Source: Megamerina dolium (lineage: Eukaryota; Arthropoda; Insecta; Diptera; Megamerinidae). Taken from it: a stretch of 64,000 bases of DNA. Positions 11,801 to 26,800 of this stretch are shown piece after piece (position 1 is the first letter of the stretch; the number at the start of each line of letters is the position of its first letter). The position numbers and the translations under genes were made by a program. The notes under the pieces were generated by a model. It ran no database searches, was not told the DNA's origin, and saw nothing but the letters and a program-made list of their open reading frames with translations. The DNA lies in assembly GCA_963854835.1 (NCBI GenBank), contig OY978525.1, positions 92,966,136 to 93,030,135 of the forward strand, in the 5' to 3' direction.

Positions 11801-14800
11801 AAAAAGTAACAGATGAATGAATATTGTTGACATATTATTTTTATCTATTTTAGTTGTATGGATTATGATGACGACGATGGTAATGATAATACTGATAATA
11901 ATAATGATGATGGCAATTGCCATGACTTTGATACAAACCTTGTGTTGAGACAGCACGTGACCGCGCTAAATCGATTTTATTTGCCACAAGTATGACGGGA
12001 CGCGTTCTAATCAAATCCATATCCTGTAGGCGTGACAAGATTTGTTTTGCGCGTGTAAATGATTCTTTATCTATGCATGAATAAACAACAAGGAAAGCAT
12101 CGGCTTTTTCGAGTTCATCCTGAAAAATGAAAAATGAAAAAAGAAAGAAAAATTGAAAATTGTCATTTTATAAAATTGCTAAAATTAAATTATGTAAATT
12201 CTATGACCTACATAAAACATGGGTACATATATTATGAGAGGCAGAGAAAGCGGAAGTTTAAAAAAATTACCAAATGGAATTTTTTGTTTAAAATAGTTTG
12301 ATTACCCAACAAATCAAGGGTACTTCTTATGCAAATTTAATATAATATAGTTAATAAATTATTTTTGTATTGAACATTAACATTATATTTATAATTTTCA
12401 AATTATTATTTTTTTTCGTACAAATATTTTTGATTGGTTTCAGTGATTCACGCACTCGTTGGAAAAATCGTTGAAAAACATGCATAAAAAAAAATTAATA
12501 GCAATTAGAACAATGCAATGTTGAATATGTCCCTGAGTGGATGTAAACTTTACTATTGAAATACTTATAATTTTAAATGCCACATATTCGCCATATAATT
12601 CGAAAATGTACAAACATTTCGATCGATGATCGAAATTTTTGGAAGATTAGTTGCGGCTGGCAAGCATTTCTATAATCATTTTTATTTAATAATACTAAAT
12701 AATTGCGGCAATTGCTTAATACATTTTTATTTTAGCAACTTACTTCTAATTTAAATAAATTGCAATTTGCTATTTTCATACTATAATTTTGCCACTAATA
12801 TTGTACAGCTGACATTTTCGACATTTTGCCTACGCACAATTTTATAACTATAAATAATAATGACTGATTGTAAGGATTAAATTCAGAGTTCTACCTATGG
12901 TTGACACTAATGCTTACTTGCTCACTCTGGCCGACCTGTGTTCATCACGTGTAGTACAGTGTGACATGCTCATATAATGGAAAACATGCGTAAATTGTAG
13001 ACAACATTTAGTGAGGATTAAAATATATTACCTAATTGAATTAGGCAGAATATCATAATATCTGTGCTTTCTGTAGAAATTCAGTTGAGTTTGCTTAACT
13101 GAATTCCGAATATGAGACCCCAAATATTTTACGATAAGTTCAACGCAATAATTCTTGTATTTAGAGATAAGTTCAACGCAATAATTCTTGTATTTATGAA
13201 ATCAAAATATAAATTCTAAATACTTTTTTCAAAATATTTTGTTTAACTACAATGTCATTTTAATATGACAGCCATTTACTAACATTTCAAACAATCTCTT
13301 GACAGTGCTTATAGTTTCATTGCCAAAGTCAACTGAATTTACACCCACTAAAGAAAAAGAACAAATTATTTCGCTCCTCTTGATCTTGGCAATCATTCGA
13401 AATATCGATTTTTGCAGAGAAACCCTACACTTGCAATTACAAAGTGCTCCATAGTACTGGTTATAATGGCGAAATTAGTTTTAAATTTAATTTAATATAA
13501 ATTTAAATCTATTACTATGCATATTCGTGCATACTTATGAGCATAGAATCGTAAAAAACTTTCTCACACGAAGAGACATTTGGTTTACATAATTATTCTT
13601 AGGATGGTGGCATGTCAAGGCGTTGTCGTTGGCATTGTCATTGTCATTGTCATTGTCATTGATATTTCGTATTTGGCTTTTGGCCAGCAAGATACAATGA
13701 TTATCGGATGGCTGGCGCTTTGTTTTTCATTATGCATGTAGACTGTAGAAGTGGTTTGTATAAAACACTAGTTGCAGTTTGTATTATAGATGGTATGTAC
13801 TCGTGCTAGTAGTAATATGATTTTGGTTTTTGTAATTACTTGTCTATTAGTATGGTATGTTGGCTTTTTGTACTTTTTTGTTTGCTTTTTTTTTCTTTCC
13901 ACAAAAATATTTTAAATTTACATTAATCACCACTGTGGTAGTTGTTGTTTTTTTAATGTTTCATATTACACCATATTGCCAAGAATTTATTCTGTGTATT
14001 TTGTTATAGCCTTTCTTGTTTTTTTTTCTGTTCTGCATAAATATTGTTAAATGTCATTTGAACACTTTTTATTGTTGTTTCCATCAATTCTCTCAGCATA
14101 TTGTTGTCTATCTCATTATTGTTGTTATGGTTTATCATTATCTTTAAATAGGATGTTTCCTTCTGAGGGAACAATATGGTAGACACTAATCGTATAAGTC
14201 AAGAAAAAATAAATATCAAGTTAATAGATGGATTCGTTTTTGCATAATTCTTCTTTTGTATTTTAAACACCACAAATGAGATGCCAACATTTTCAAAATG
14301 ACAATTATATATTGTAGTGTTTCAGGCAAATCATTATGAAATGAAGGCATTTTTATGGGGCGCCAGATATTTACAGTATTTTTATGACTTGAAATATTTT
14401 ACAAATAATAAATGTTTTAGTTTTCAATAGATTTTAAGTATAATATCATTATTGGATACATATTTCTGATTTCAGGAGACTGAAGATGTAAAAGACCGCC
14501 ACCGGTCATCAAAGCTGCCGAGTCAAGATTTCAGCAAAATCCGCACCGATTACAGAAAATTATGGCTTTGGAAATTAATGTCTCGCAAAAGTTCATGAGT
14601 CGAATTATTAAAATAGACTTGGGGATTTCATTTTCAAAGCTGTTGTAAAACCACTTAACCATTCTATGTTCCATAGTCAGCTGTAGGCTTGCCAGCAATA
14701 TTCTGCGTCACCTAAAAGCTAAAACGACTCAAACCTGGCTCCAAAACAATTCATTAGTATTTATTTCCTTTGAAGAATGAGCCGAAGGCAGTTTTAGAGG

Positions 14801-17800
14801 ACATGCGATAAAAGATACCCCAACAGTGATTCTCTTAAGACAGATTTGATGTGGTCAATTTTCCAATGGACGACATGCATGCCTATATTGACCAGTCCGA
14901 CTTAAGGCGTCCGTGGAGTCCAAAAGCGCACAATTTCCAATGAATATTTGCTTTTTGCATACAATATTTATATATCAATAAAAATGTAAGAAAAGAAATA
15001 TGCGAAAAACTCTCAATTTTAATTTTATAGCATTTGATGATCAGAGTTCTCTCCATAAAATAGTATTAATAGGAAATAAGTGACAATGAGGTCTCCAGCT
15101 ACAAATAAACAAGACGATCCTGAGAGGGGGAGCTATATAATATTGCTAGTTCGTCGTAGTAAATTTATGGAATTTACTTTTAATATGTAAGGAATAATCT
15201 TCGAATTGAAGTATTTAAATTGAAAGGAAAAATATAGGGGATTTCAAAAAGAAGTGTCATTTTATATTTCCCATAATTTTTTCAGGTGCCCACATACAAC
15301 TGTCATTCGTTGACATTTGACAAAGAAGAATTAGTGGTTTTCAGATATGGATCACTACATGTTCGCACAATGCATTGAAATAGTGCAAATTCACTACAAA
15401 AAAGGTAAAAATATCGCAAACATAATTTGTAACATTCGTACTATTTTTAGGCCAACATCAAGCAGCATCTCGCACGGTTATAGTGAAATTAATCGATAAA
15501 TTCGAACGTTTTAAACAAGTTATTGATGTAAAAACTACAACTTGTGCTCGTCCTCCCATGTCAACTGGAAACATTGCATCTGTTGCTGAGAGTGTGGCTG
15601 AAAACCCAGGTATGTCCGATATCCGAGATGATCACATGAATTGGGTTTATCAAAAACTCTTTTGCACCTTATTTTGCAGAAAGATTTTGATTTACTTTCA
15701 TCAGGACGGTGCCACATGACATACAGCTAACGGAACAATGGTTATATTACGTGAAAAATTTCCTGCACGTGTGATTTCTAGAAATGGAATCCTTGAGTAG
15801 CCGCCGAGATCGTGCGACTTAACACCATTAAACTTTTTTCTTTGAGGTTAAAGGTTGAGGTTCTTTACGTTAAAGATAAAGTCTACGCCAATGCTCCAGC
15901 AAATATTGAAGCACTCAATGATAACATTGGAGCTATTATTCGTGAATTAAAGCCGCAATTATGCGAAAATGTAATGAAAAATGTTCATCAAAAGAATGGT
16001 CGTATGCAAAAAGAGTCATGGCGGACATTTGGAAGATAATGTTTTAAATTGCTAACATCCGAGTTTGTACTTTGGTCTAAAATAAAATAAATTTAAAATG
16101 ACACCTCTCGTTTAAAGAACCTGAATAAAAAATTATTTATCCCAAGTTTTTTCCTTAGTCATAACATACCTTGACATACACAAACCTTCTTGTGTTCATA
16201 ACTTAGGTGTTACAATGATTGACGTTCATTGATTGGCGCCTGTGAGTTACTAAACTTTAAAATAAATTGTTTTTTCTTTCGAAACACTTTGTAAATACTT
16301 TAAAGATTTCTCTATCGGAAACGGAGAGAAGAGAACTTTTCAAGTTCGATGAGAAGAAAACACTACTAAGAATAGATAATGACAAAATGACACATTGTCA
16401 AGTGCAGATAATCGAAACCAAAATAAGACATACAAAAATACCACGAATAAGTATATGTGTGTGCGTGTGTGTGTGTAAGAACAAAAGTAATTAATATCCT
16501 TTTTAATTTCCGTTTTAAGTTTTGTTTACACTTTGTTTTTAATTTTCTTAAAATGAATATGATGCGTTGTAGATTATAGTAACTAGTGTTGAAAGAATGT
16601 TAAATTAAAAGTTTTAACGCATACACAAATGCATATGTATTTATTAGGTGGAATTGTTTACATACATATACCAGGTAATATCAGTAGCTATAGCCAAATA
16701 GTACCACCTTAGTAAATAACAACTCTTTATAATGTTTTCATCAGAGTATGGTATGTTAATCATGTTTCATAGTATGCATATGTTTACTATTTTGCAATAT
16801 AAAGATATTTACATGCGTGCGTGAAGTCATTTAGCACTAGCATCAAAATGAGTACACATGCCAAAGCATGTGTTAGTGTGCGTGCTAATAGAAATGTATT
16901 GTACTGGCTTGTGATGTGCAGTTTATTATCATATATGTATATGTGTGTGTGTGTGGTTATCAATACTTGTGGATTTGTGTATTTATGTTTGTGTGCCTGG
17001 CACTTATCACAATAAACATATGCACATGCGAAGTACTCACACACAACGAACGCTTATTTATACATTTTCTCATTTATCAACATTTAGTTGAATGGTTTAT
17101 AACGTTCCATTGCACATTGTTACATACGTTGCAATATTATCCTGTGCCACAAATCAATATGTGCATATTGGTTTTTGTTTACCGTTTCTGTGCTAATATG
17201 CTAATCATCATCACTATTGCTATTGTTATGCATTATTACTGTTTATGACATATTGCGATTAAACGTGCTTGCATATGGATGTATTATGTATCATATTTAG
17301 TACAAATAACTATTGAACATTGCCGTATAATTGTTCATTGTTATCGGCCATAATAGTACATTCATATCGTTGTACAATGATAGTGATCTGAATATGTACA
17401 TACCTATTACGTACTCACATGTTGAGTGACAGCGCACCAATAAGTAAAAGTCATATTGCATGAATTAGTAATCACCTATTGACACATGCATGTTGGTTTA
17501 AGGGGGGAAGGTCTCTAATATAATAGATATGTAAAATATGCTGGATTTTGTGCGATACGACTTTGTGATGATGTTTAAAAAATATCACAGTAATATACTA
17601 GCTAGATTTTTTCAATTTACGTACAATTTGTAGTAATGTAAATCATGTAATTATAGCAATTTTTAACATATTTTTGTGGTGGCTCTTTTCAGAAGAGTTC
17701 CTTAAAATTTGTGCAAAACGAAAAATGTCCATATCAAGTAAAATATGGCTTAGCAGAAAATGGAAACTGTAGATCATTAATTGATATTTTTATTTGATAT

Positions 17801-20800
17801 ATATCTTCATGAAATTTGCTTAGTAGACTATAGAGGAAGATGTTGATTGAAATATTGAATGAGTAGTTGATGATATGGGCACTTTTCAAAAATTCCTTTG
17901 GTGGTTTCAGTCCGTCATGCTTGTATTTTCATCCCAAATTATCCAAACATTGCTACTTCTTGAGGTGTTGCATTACTTAATTAAAAAATTTGAGCAAAAA
18001 TGCGACCAAATGTTTTAACCCACTATGTTTAGACGTTTTATGAATTTATCTGAGGTGTATTTTTTCATAGTTTATATGGAGGCATGACAATGGCATCCAA
18101 GTGGTTAAGTACTTATCTGCCAAGTTTTGGGCGAACTACAGACATTTTTCTGCTCCTCGTTTATTACCCCTCATGATCTTTGTGTTCAGGAATCTATACC
18201 AATACAACAGTATTGAAGTTGCCAACTATGTTAAGAAGGTTTTGGCAGTCATCTACTACCAATTTCCAGGTTATTGTGACCAATTGAAGGGCTCTTAATG
18301 CAGTTTAACTCTCTGACAATATGTAAATGTGAGTTTCTTTCATCTTTCTACGAAGACAATATAGAAATATAAATAAATATGTGGTACTTATAAACCCCGA
18401 AGGGCTCTTTGGCGAACATTCTCTTCCAGTACTGTTGTGCGTGTTAAACCTATTTATTTTAGCCGGCAGAACTCTGCTGACATCACTTTTACTGAGCCTT
18501 ATCATGAATTATTTTAGAAGCTTTTCCATTGCAAATTGTTCCTGCCAATTGCCAATTGCGGACCCATTCCGTTACATAAATTTCAATGGCGTTGATTATC
18601 GCTTGAAAAATCGTTGGGTAGACACTCATTGGAATATATTTTTTGAATAGCAAGCGATTTATTCCTGTCGCTGTTCTTAGACTTTCTAATTTGGGTCCAT
18701 TAGTAAATCAAATCTGAGAGCCTGACATGAAATTAGAATTGGTTCTCCCCACCTCACGGTCAAAATTTTTTTTTTGTCAATTTACCCACACAAGCCATAA
18801 ACATCTCTTTTTCTCATAATAACCATTCATGTCAAAGCCATATGTACATTATAACATACCTTATTATCATGTTTACCGACTGAGAATTTCAATTCCGATT
18901 CGATTCCATTAAGTATTATTGATATATTTTGCTCAGCTACATCACATTCTGTAAGTAAGAGAGAGAGTAAAGTAATGCACATTAATATGTAAGTAAATAG
19001 CTATTATTTGTGTATGAAAAATTGCGATAAAAGCGACCAGAATACGCAAATATCAATATGATTGACAGTTTAATATGATTGAAATTTTATTATCGTATTT
19101 TATTTCATATTATAATATATGAACACATGACCGTATATATCTATAAGCATATATGTACATATTGTATTTATGAGTTTATATAGTTTGCACTATGCAAATA
19201 GCATATTATAAATAAATGCACATATTTTATGTCATACTGGTATATAGATATCTTGCTGATAGTGATTTTAACAGTTGACTACATGCTGTAATAAAAGGTT
19301 ATACGATTGTATAATAATAAATGCACATATGCAATGTTTTATTACAATTGTATGTTGATGTATGAGTGTTTATTGCATTTCATCATTTTAATGCAATTTT
19401 ACAATAAATTACAAACACACTTAATGCGTTATTTTTATTATTTATTTTGATTGCTTTTTAAATAGGGATCATACACCATGTCGTACGAGTGCATTTTCAT
19501 TTTTTGTTTTTTGTTCAATGTCATTTTAATAGCAATGTAATGAAAATCCATTGGGTTATGTAGCACACAATACAATGTATATATTTTTAATATTAATTAA
19601 ATTGCATTTAAAATAACACGAACAATTTAATTTAATTTTTCTTTTTATTCTACAAGTTCGTTTTAATACTTTAATTATTTTGAATTGATATTGTGGTTTG
19701 ACAATATTTATATCCTATCCAATATGTATGTCCTAAGCAAAACCTGGTTAACGCAAAATTACAGCCCCATAAATCGTTAGTTCATTGGAAAGGAAACAAA
19801 ATTTTCTACAAATTTTAATGATAAGATAAGAGAAACATTTTTGCAGTAATGATAAACGAACAGGAACTATGTCATTCAAAACTGCGTTCAGAGACGATTT
19901 TTATTTGCAATAAAATATATATAAAATATTTAAGTAATAATCGACATGAACCATTAGACTAATCAAGATGGTTTGCAATAAAATCAGAAGTTGTTTCTTC
20001 TACGTACCAAATCCTTTCATTGCATACTTAAGTGTTGATGTTGGAGATTATGCAATGCCTACAAATGGTAAAAGCAATTTGTATGAGCCGCGAAGAGGTG
20101 CAAATGTCGTCTTTATCAACTGTGTCACCTTACTCATGAGATCGGCGTAAGTGTTCCGATGTAAGTGTACGATCATTACATAACTCACGTGCAGCATTCA
20201 GGCTTTGGTGCCATGAAAAATGGCAAGCAAACTATTGATTATAAACAATCTATTAATACTCATTTTAATCATTTCTTTCTGCTCAGCAGTGATCTTTAAA
20301 CTCGCGAAATGTGTATTCACAATTTCTTTTCGTTATTTCTGTATTCTTTTTGTTGCGATTATCTTAATTGTATTTAATACGATTAAATTAGTCGTCATTC
20401 ATAACTAAGTTTAGGTATAATTCTTATAGAAAAAATTAAATAGTTTTACTTTTATTGTTTCAATGGAAAATATACACTCACCTGGTCCATCATATGCATT
20501 TATACAATCGGATGTACGGAATTGTGAGATTAATGCTTGTTTTCCCACACCTGATGAGCCCAACATTTCTACATGAAACACATCGACCGATTGATTATTT
20601 TGCGCGTTATATTCAGCATCGGTATCAACACCACCACATCCTCCACCACCTCCGCCGCCACCACCACCACCACCACCAACAAAACCAGTACTCATGCCAG
20701 CTGCACGTGGATGTATGGGACTAACTGGAGCTAAACTATTACTGCGTGAACGTCGACGACGAAATGAATCACCACGATTAATAACACCTACAAGTAAAAT

Positions 20801-23800
20801 AAAAAAAAAAAACGAGAAACAATAAGAATATAGGTACTTTATAATCGTATGTTATTGTAGTTTGAACCAATAGATAATGCAGTAGAGAAGAGAATAGGAT
20901 ATTGGCATATAATAGAATAGAATAGAATAGGAAAAATGTTTTATTTTCAACTTTGTATGCGATGACAATTAAAATGCAATCGACACTATAAAGTGTCAGA
21001 ATCGGAATTGAAATTGTTGAATTAATTACGAATTAGAATTGTTTTCTTTTTAAACAATTTCATTCGTTAATTGATTCATTTTTTATCTGTGCATGACTTT
21101 AAATGCAATACATTTGATGTGTACATATCTTATTGAATTTAAGTATACTACACGATTTTAGATGTTTAGAAATAGATGAAATTGTATTTACTCAAATCTT
21201 GACAACTTTATTCAGCGAAAAGCATAAAATTGTCATAATTTGCAGTATTTTTCCCTAATGTAAATACAAATAAATTTTAGTTTTGGACCCACTTATTTAA
21301 CTAAAAAGTAAGTGGGCTTTCATAGACATTATAGAATCATCACTTCTATAGGGTTACTCTCTACATAGTTATAATTATCCCATATAATAGGTATATGGGA
21401 TAAGTACAACGGGGAACTTTCGTGAGGAAATTTTACTGAGATTCACTGATTTAATGATTATTCGTCGATTTTCTGGTAATTTGTGTTCATTTTGTATTAG
21501 AGCCTCCCTAAGGGGTGAAGTTAGGCAGTAAGTACATACATATATTCGATGGAAAAGTTGAAGAGAAAAAAAATATAAAAAAATTTGAAATTTCTTGAGC
21601 ATTACCGACAAAATAAGCTTTATTCGTGGTAATTTTGCAGTTGCTCCAAAAAACTTATGTATTTTGAAAAGGTAAGCGGACTCAAATCGGCATTTTAGGT
21701 TAGCTTCCTACGGAACAAATACTTGAAATGATCGAATTTTAAGATTTCGCTTAGCTATGCCGTTTTCAAATTTGATCAACCTTATTATACATATACAGGG
21801 TGGATCATATCTAGTCTTCTTTTTAAAAATTGAAAAAAATGTATAAAAATAAATTTTTGTCGGTATATTATTGATTTAATCGAAAGAGCAAACATTCTCA
21901 TTATTTATGGGAAACGACTTCATTCATGTGGCTCTATCTCATGAATAGCTCACTCGATATTTACATTAAGGGCCTCGATTTTATTGTTAGCGTAACATCG
22001 GTCCTTCACTGCAACCCAAAAAAAAAAAGACGAACGGCATCAAATCGCAGCTTCTAGGTGATTAATTTACATCGACGAGACGGCTGCTAACACGATTACA
22101 GAACTTTGCAAAAAATCGATTATAGCATGGGCTGTGTGACATGATGCGCCATTCTCTGAAACCAAAGCTGGTCCAAGTCCTTGTCGTAAATTTCTGGATA
22201 AAAAAAAATCGTTTATTATGCTTCTATAGGACTCAGAATTAATTGAAATGGCATTTCCAACAGTATTTTCAAAGAAAAATGGCCACCTCTCCAAAATCCG
22301 CATCAAACTGTCACTCTCTGAGGATGCATTGGCTTTTCGATGAATGCGTGCGGGTTTTGCTTGTTAGCCGCCGAGATGAAAATGCGCTTCTTCAGAAAAG
22401 ATTAAAGAAACTTATTTTCAGTAAACGCACTGTGTGGGCTACACAATATTGACTTTGGAAATAAGTTTGCATTATGTCCCAACGCTTAAAGGATTCATTT
22501 TACTAAATTTCAGAGATTCCGCTGTAAAAAATATATGATTAAAAAAAATAAACCAATAAATGGTCCACCCACTATATTGCTTTTTTGCTACTTACTAATT
22601 ATATATTACGTATACGCAGTGTTTGTCCAAAGCACTCAGGTGACTAGGTCGTGTAGTATATCATATATTTTAATGGGTATAATGACGATATTGCCGAATT
22701 AATGACTTTTATTATTTATTGTTTGCTCTTCATAGGAATGCTTTTATAATTTTTATTTCCTCATTAAATGAAAAATTAATGATAAATAATTTTACAGAAC
22801 ACAACCAACGAAAATGCTATAGAGACTAATATTTTTTGCATAAAGTAGAACATTTTGTATCATCCAAATATATTATGATACTTGGAAATATTAATTATGA
22901 ACAAAATAACAATGTTGAATACAAAGCATGTACATATTTCTGGGTATAGCTGTAAACAAGGCGAGTTCTGCGTCTCTACAGTATATACAATTCATCAAAT
23001 TATATTTTTGCATGTAAGAAAATGCTTTTTTGCTTTTGTACATTTTAGCTAATCAAACAATTCATTGCACACGCAGATGCATTTCATATTGTTGTTACAA
23101 TATGCTGACAATATTCACCTACATTAGCTAAATGAGTACAATCTAGCACAAATCTGCATACTAAATACTATAAGTAGTTGTAAATGACATAAAAGATCTA
23201 TAGTACATAAAAAACAAAAAAAAAAAAAAATGTGTATAACGTCATGTAAATGTAACATGTATTTTTATCTGAATGTATGTTTGTGAAATTAATAGCACAT
23301 TTATACTATTTCGTTGCAGATTAAAATTATAATTTTATTATGCATTTGTATTGTAGTCCTTATGTAGTTGAAATATTAATAATTTCATTTGTGTACGAAT
23401 GTAATTACAGCTGCTTCTAAAGGATCATTATGAGAATTGTACGTGTACGAAATTTATATAAGATTTTTAATGTTATTTGTACAATGGAATCTGATATAAA
23501 TTGTCATAGGAAATATGAATGGATTTGATTACATTCGTTCATAGCGTTGCTGTTTTTGCAAAAATTATATATTGTATAAAATTTAAATTATGAGGTACTT
23601 GAATTCCACTCTATTCAAGTGCATGACTAAAGTAATAATAATAGACCATGGCCTTCGAAATATTACTTAGATATAGACGATCTATTTTTCAGAGTATAGA
23701 TATTATTACCCAAAGAAATTTTAATTTGATAATTAGTGAAAATATCCTTTCAAATGTGGCACAAATACTTTTTAGGTGACAACATTTTGTCTTCATGTGT

Positions 23801-26800
23801 ATGGATGAAGTTTGCCACCCTGATTATAACAAATGGTTCATTCTAAATTCACTAAATTCACAAAATTTGTTTTCTAAACAAATCAAATTATTTACTAATT
23901 TGCGTTCGCCAATATTGACACCAATAATTCCAATTTTATTTATTTCATGGTTTTTTTCAAAGTTTATTGTGTACTTTTCGACTTTATGGTATTCGTATTT
24001 TACTGCAAAATGCAGTGAAATAAATTGAAATTTGATTTGCAGTGCGTGCACAAAAGTCCAAATCTGTACATTGTTGGACGAACATAAAAGTTAGTTTTAA
24101 AAAAATTTGAAGTATTCTGTGGACATGGCAATGGACGGTGAAGAAGCACGTGAAGTTGTTAATCTGTTGAATGGAGTATTAATCTAAAATGAAAACATGC
24201 TTACAGTGAACAATGTATTTCTATGCTTGGAATAATGCTGATTTGATCAGAACGATATTGAATTACAATGTACATTCTCTAAGAGTAATATTTTCGTTCG
24301 AATTGAAAATAAATTCAACATTGTAATTAAGTTTGCTTGAAAGCAGCTTATGTTTACTACATAGAAACTTCCAGCGGCGATATGCATCTCCTTTGAAATT
24401 GGCTGATATAGTATTTTACGGTAGCAGATAATATAGTTTAAATATTCAATTTTCAATAAAAATATATGAAATATTCAATATTATTTATGCCATATTGTTC
24501 ATGCACTTCTCTCAGATATTTCATGAGTTTTTATAATATTTTCATAAATACTGTCAATTTGGACAGATATGAAAAGGAAAATAGTTGGTAAGGTATTAAA
24601 AAAAAAATATATATAAATATTATGCAGAGATGCCCAATGCAATTATTATAGTCAAAAGTATTTTAATTCATGCACGAAATGAACAATATTGTTTAAAAAA
24701 AAATTGTAGCATAAAGCTCAATTTTGCAATATTACGTAAATTCAATCAATTGAAAATACTTAGGTACACAAAGATAGAAAAAAATTATATTAAAATTATC
24801 AAATGGACGTATGTATGTATGAAAATGTATAAATACCATCGCATATGTTTATGTACTTGTAATTATAAATTCATCTCTATAAATACATAGGCGAACAGAC
24901 GAAATACAATATAAAATATAAACAATGAACGATGTCGAAACAACAATCGCAATTTTAATAAGGGCAAAAAAATAAATTATAAATTCATTAATATGCATTA
25001 ATTTCTTATGCAAATACTATAATAGTATCTATATATACACCGATGATGTTTGTAGTTATTCATTCTGACGTCAGTTGATGATGTCATTATCATCATCATC
25101 ATCATCATCATCATCATTGTCAGGCTCAACTGAATTGCAATTTAATTGTTCACTTTTTACAAATGTATATTTTTGTTTTTCAATGATTTTTAGTTTAGAT
25201 TTATTTTGTACTTAGCTGGCTGACTGTATGATAGAGTCAGTAATTGAGGATGTGTAGCAATAAATGTTAAATTCAATTCAATTGAAATATGTAATTTTTT
25301 GTGCAGATTATTATTTAGGTACATTATAATACATTTATTAAGTCTATTGTATTTTTAAGTATAGATTAAGCATTGCTAATACTCATACTCATGAGTCTTT
25401 TCCCACCTGGGTTATAAAACGAATGAAAATATGAAAATATGATATTTCAATATTTTTGTAAAATGCTATGCTTTGCTACGGAGCGTCCTTGACGATGATG
25501 AGTTAAGTAAATAGGTGGCAAGAGCTCTGCAATTCGTATTCGATTCCATGGGAATGATATCTGTTATGGCAATTTAATTAGATTTTTCATTACCAGTGCA
25601 TTCTTTATGCGATGATGCTTATCTAGTGAAATACTATTTCATTGAACGATACTAGTGCATTTGAATTCAATTACTATTTTGATACCTAACTTAATTTTAT
25701 TCGTTTTTTATTTTACAATTTATGCAGTTCGATTTCTTTAGTATTGAAAATGTTAAAATAATATGATCATTTCTTCAATACATTCAATTTGAAATTTACT
25801 ATTGAATGCTATGATGGTACATATAACAAAAAACAAAAAAATAACATTTATGTACAGTAAAAATTTGAAAAACGTTTGAATGCACAAATGAAGTTCAATC
25901 GATAGTAAAAGAGTGTAAATAAAAAATTACGAAAACTCCACATCATGTTGAAATTGCTAGAAGCATGTGCTCATAATTTTTTTTAGCAAATATAAAGTAT
26001 AAAATGAAAACTGTTTCAATGCAAACATGAAAAAAATAGTACAACATGGCGAGAAACACACCATAAAATTGTCGCCTCAATAATTTTAACTGTAAATTGC
26101 AAAATAAGCAAAAAGGCAAAATAAACTATATGTACACAGAGAAAGAAAGGAAAAACCCCAAAGAAAAGTTGCGTATATGATGCCTACCAAATAGGTAAGA
26201 AGAATTTTATGCTGTGTGCGACTCTTCCGGTTGCTTTTTTTTTGTATTCAGAACAGAACAACTGGTTTTCATATTAAACCACAATGTTACGAATTGTTTA
26301 ATAATGTGGAAATTTCTTTTATTTCTATTTGGTATTTCCGCTCTTTTTCATACAATCAATTTATTTTATGATGTTCTCATTTTTGTTCCTTCTGCGGAAA
26401 ATGCATATGTATTGAAGAGTATTGAAATTAATTTTACCAACACAGTGTTAGAATTGTTCAGTCAACAGAATGTCTTTAGCTATTATTCGAGTTTTAATCA
26501 CCTCAATTGGCGATTTCATTGCCATATATATATATCATAAAATTTGAAATTCCTAAACATAAATTGCACGTAGTTGCTGTATCTGGGGCTATTAAGTGTT
26601 GAAAGCGATTCTTGGAACAGCAGTGTGTAACTCATTAACTCATTAGGCATTCTTCATACAAAATTGGCTTTAACAATTTAAGAATATCTTTCATTATAAA
26701 TGGTTACTTTTCTAAACAGGAATGCTGATGTAGAAGAATTCACTGCGCCACAGATTTTAGTGAAACGAACTTTTTAGGTCTATGAATGAAAGAGCGATCA

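Larger units (their letters stand above)
6124..11938 (-). other. RGK intron 5, with three insertions
   Basis: This intron holds a deleted non-LTR element (6813-8465), a short retroposed tail (9603-9712) and a Harbinger derivative (10389-11568). The sequence between them is AT-rich with nothing coding. Confidence 0.8.
12120..18859 (-). other. RGK intron 4, with transposon relics
   Basis: The intron carries a Tc1-like relic (about 14480-14960), a deleted mariner-like element (15236-16122) and a SINE-like body (about 18364-18545). Outside these I see a 33-bp tandem duplication at 13133-13198, a TTGTCA microsatellite and a short GT run near 16450, but no genes. Confidence 0.8.

Noticed and set aside
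11850..12038. Continuation of the RGK exon into the His-rich tail
   Set aside because: A donor at 11938-11937 lets the next exon continue the conserved sequence [10 protein letters not shown] in phase; the tail is intronic repeat.
20455..20724. His-rich 89-codon open frame on the plus strand
   Set aside because: It is the antisense shadow of the RGK exon with the poly-Gly repeat.
26214..26540. 108-codon open frame on the plus strand
   Set aside because: Phe/Leu-rich translation of AT-rich DNA, with no recognisable motif and no flanking splice pattern.
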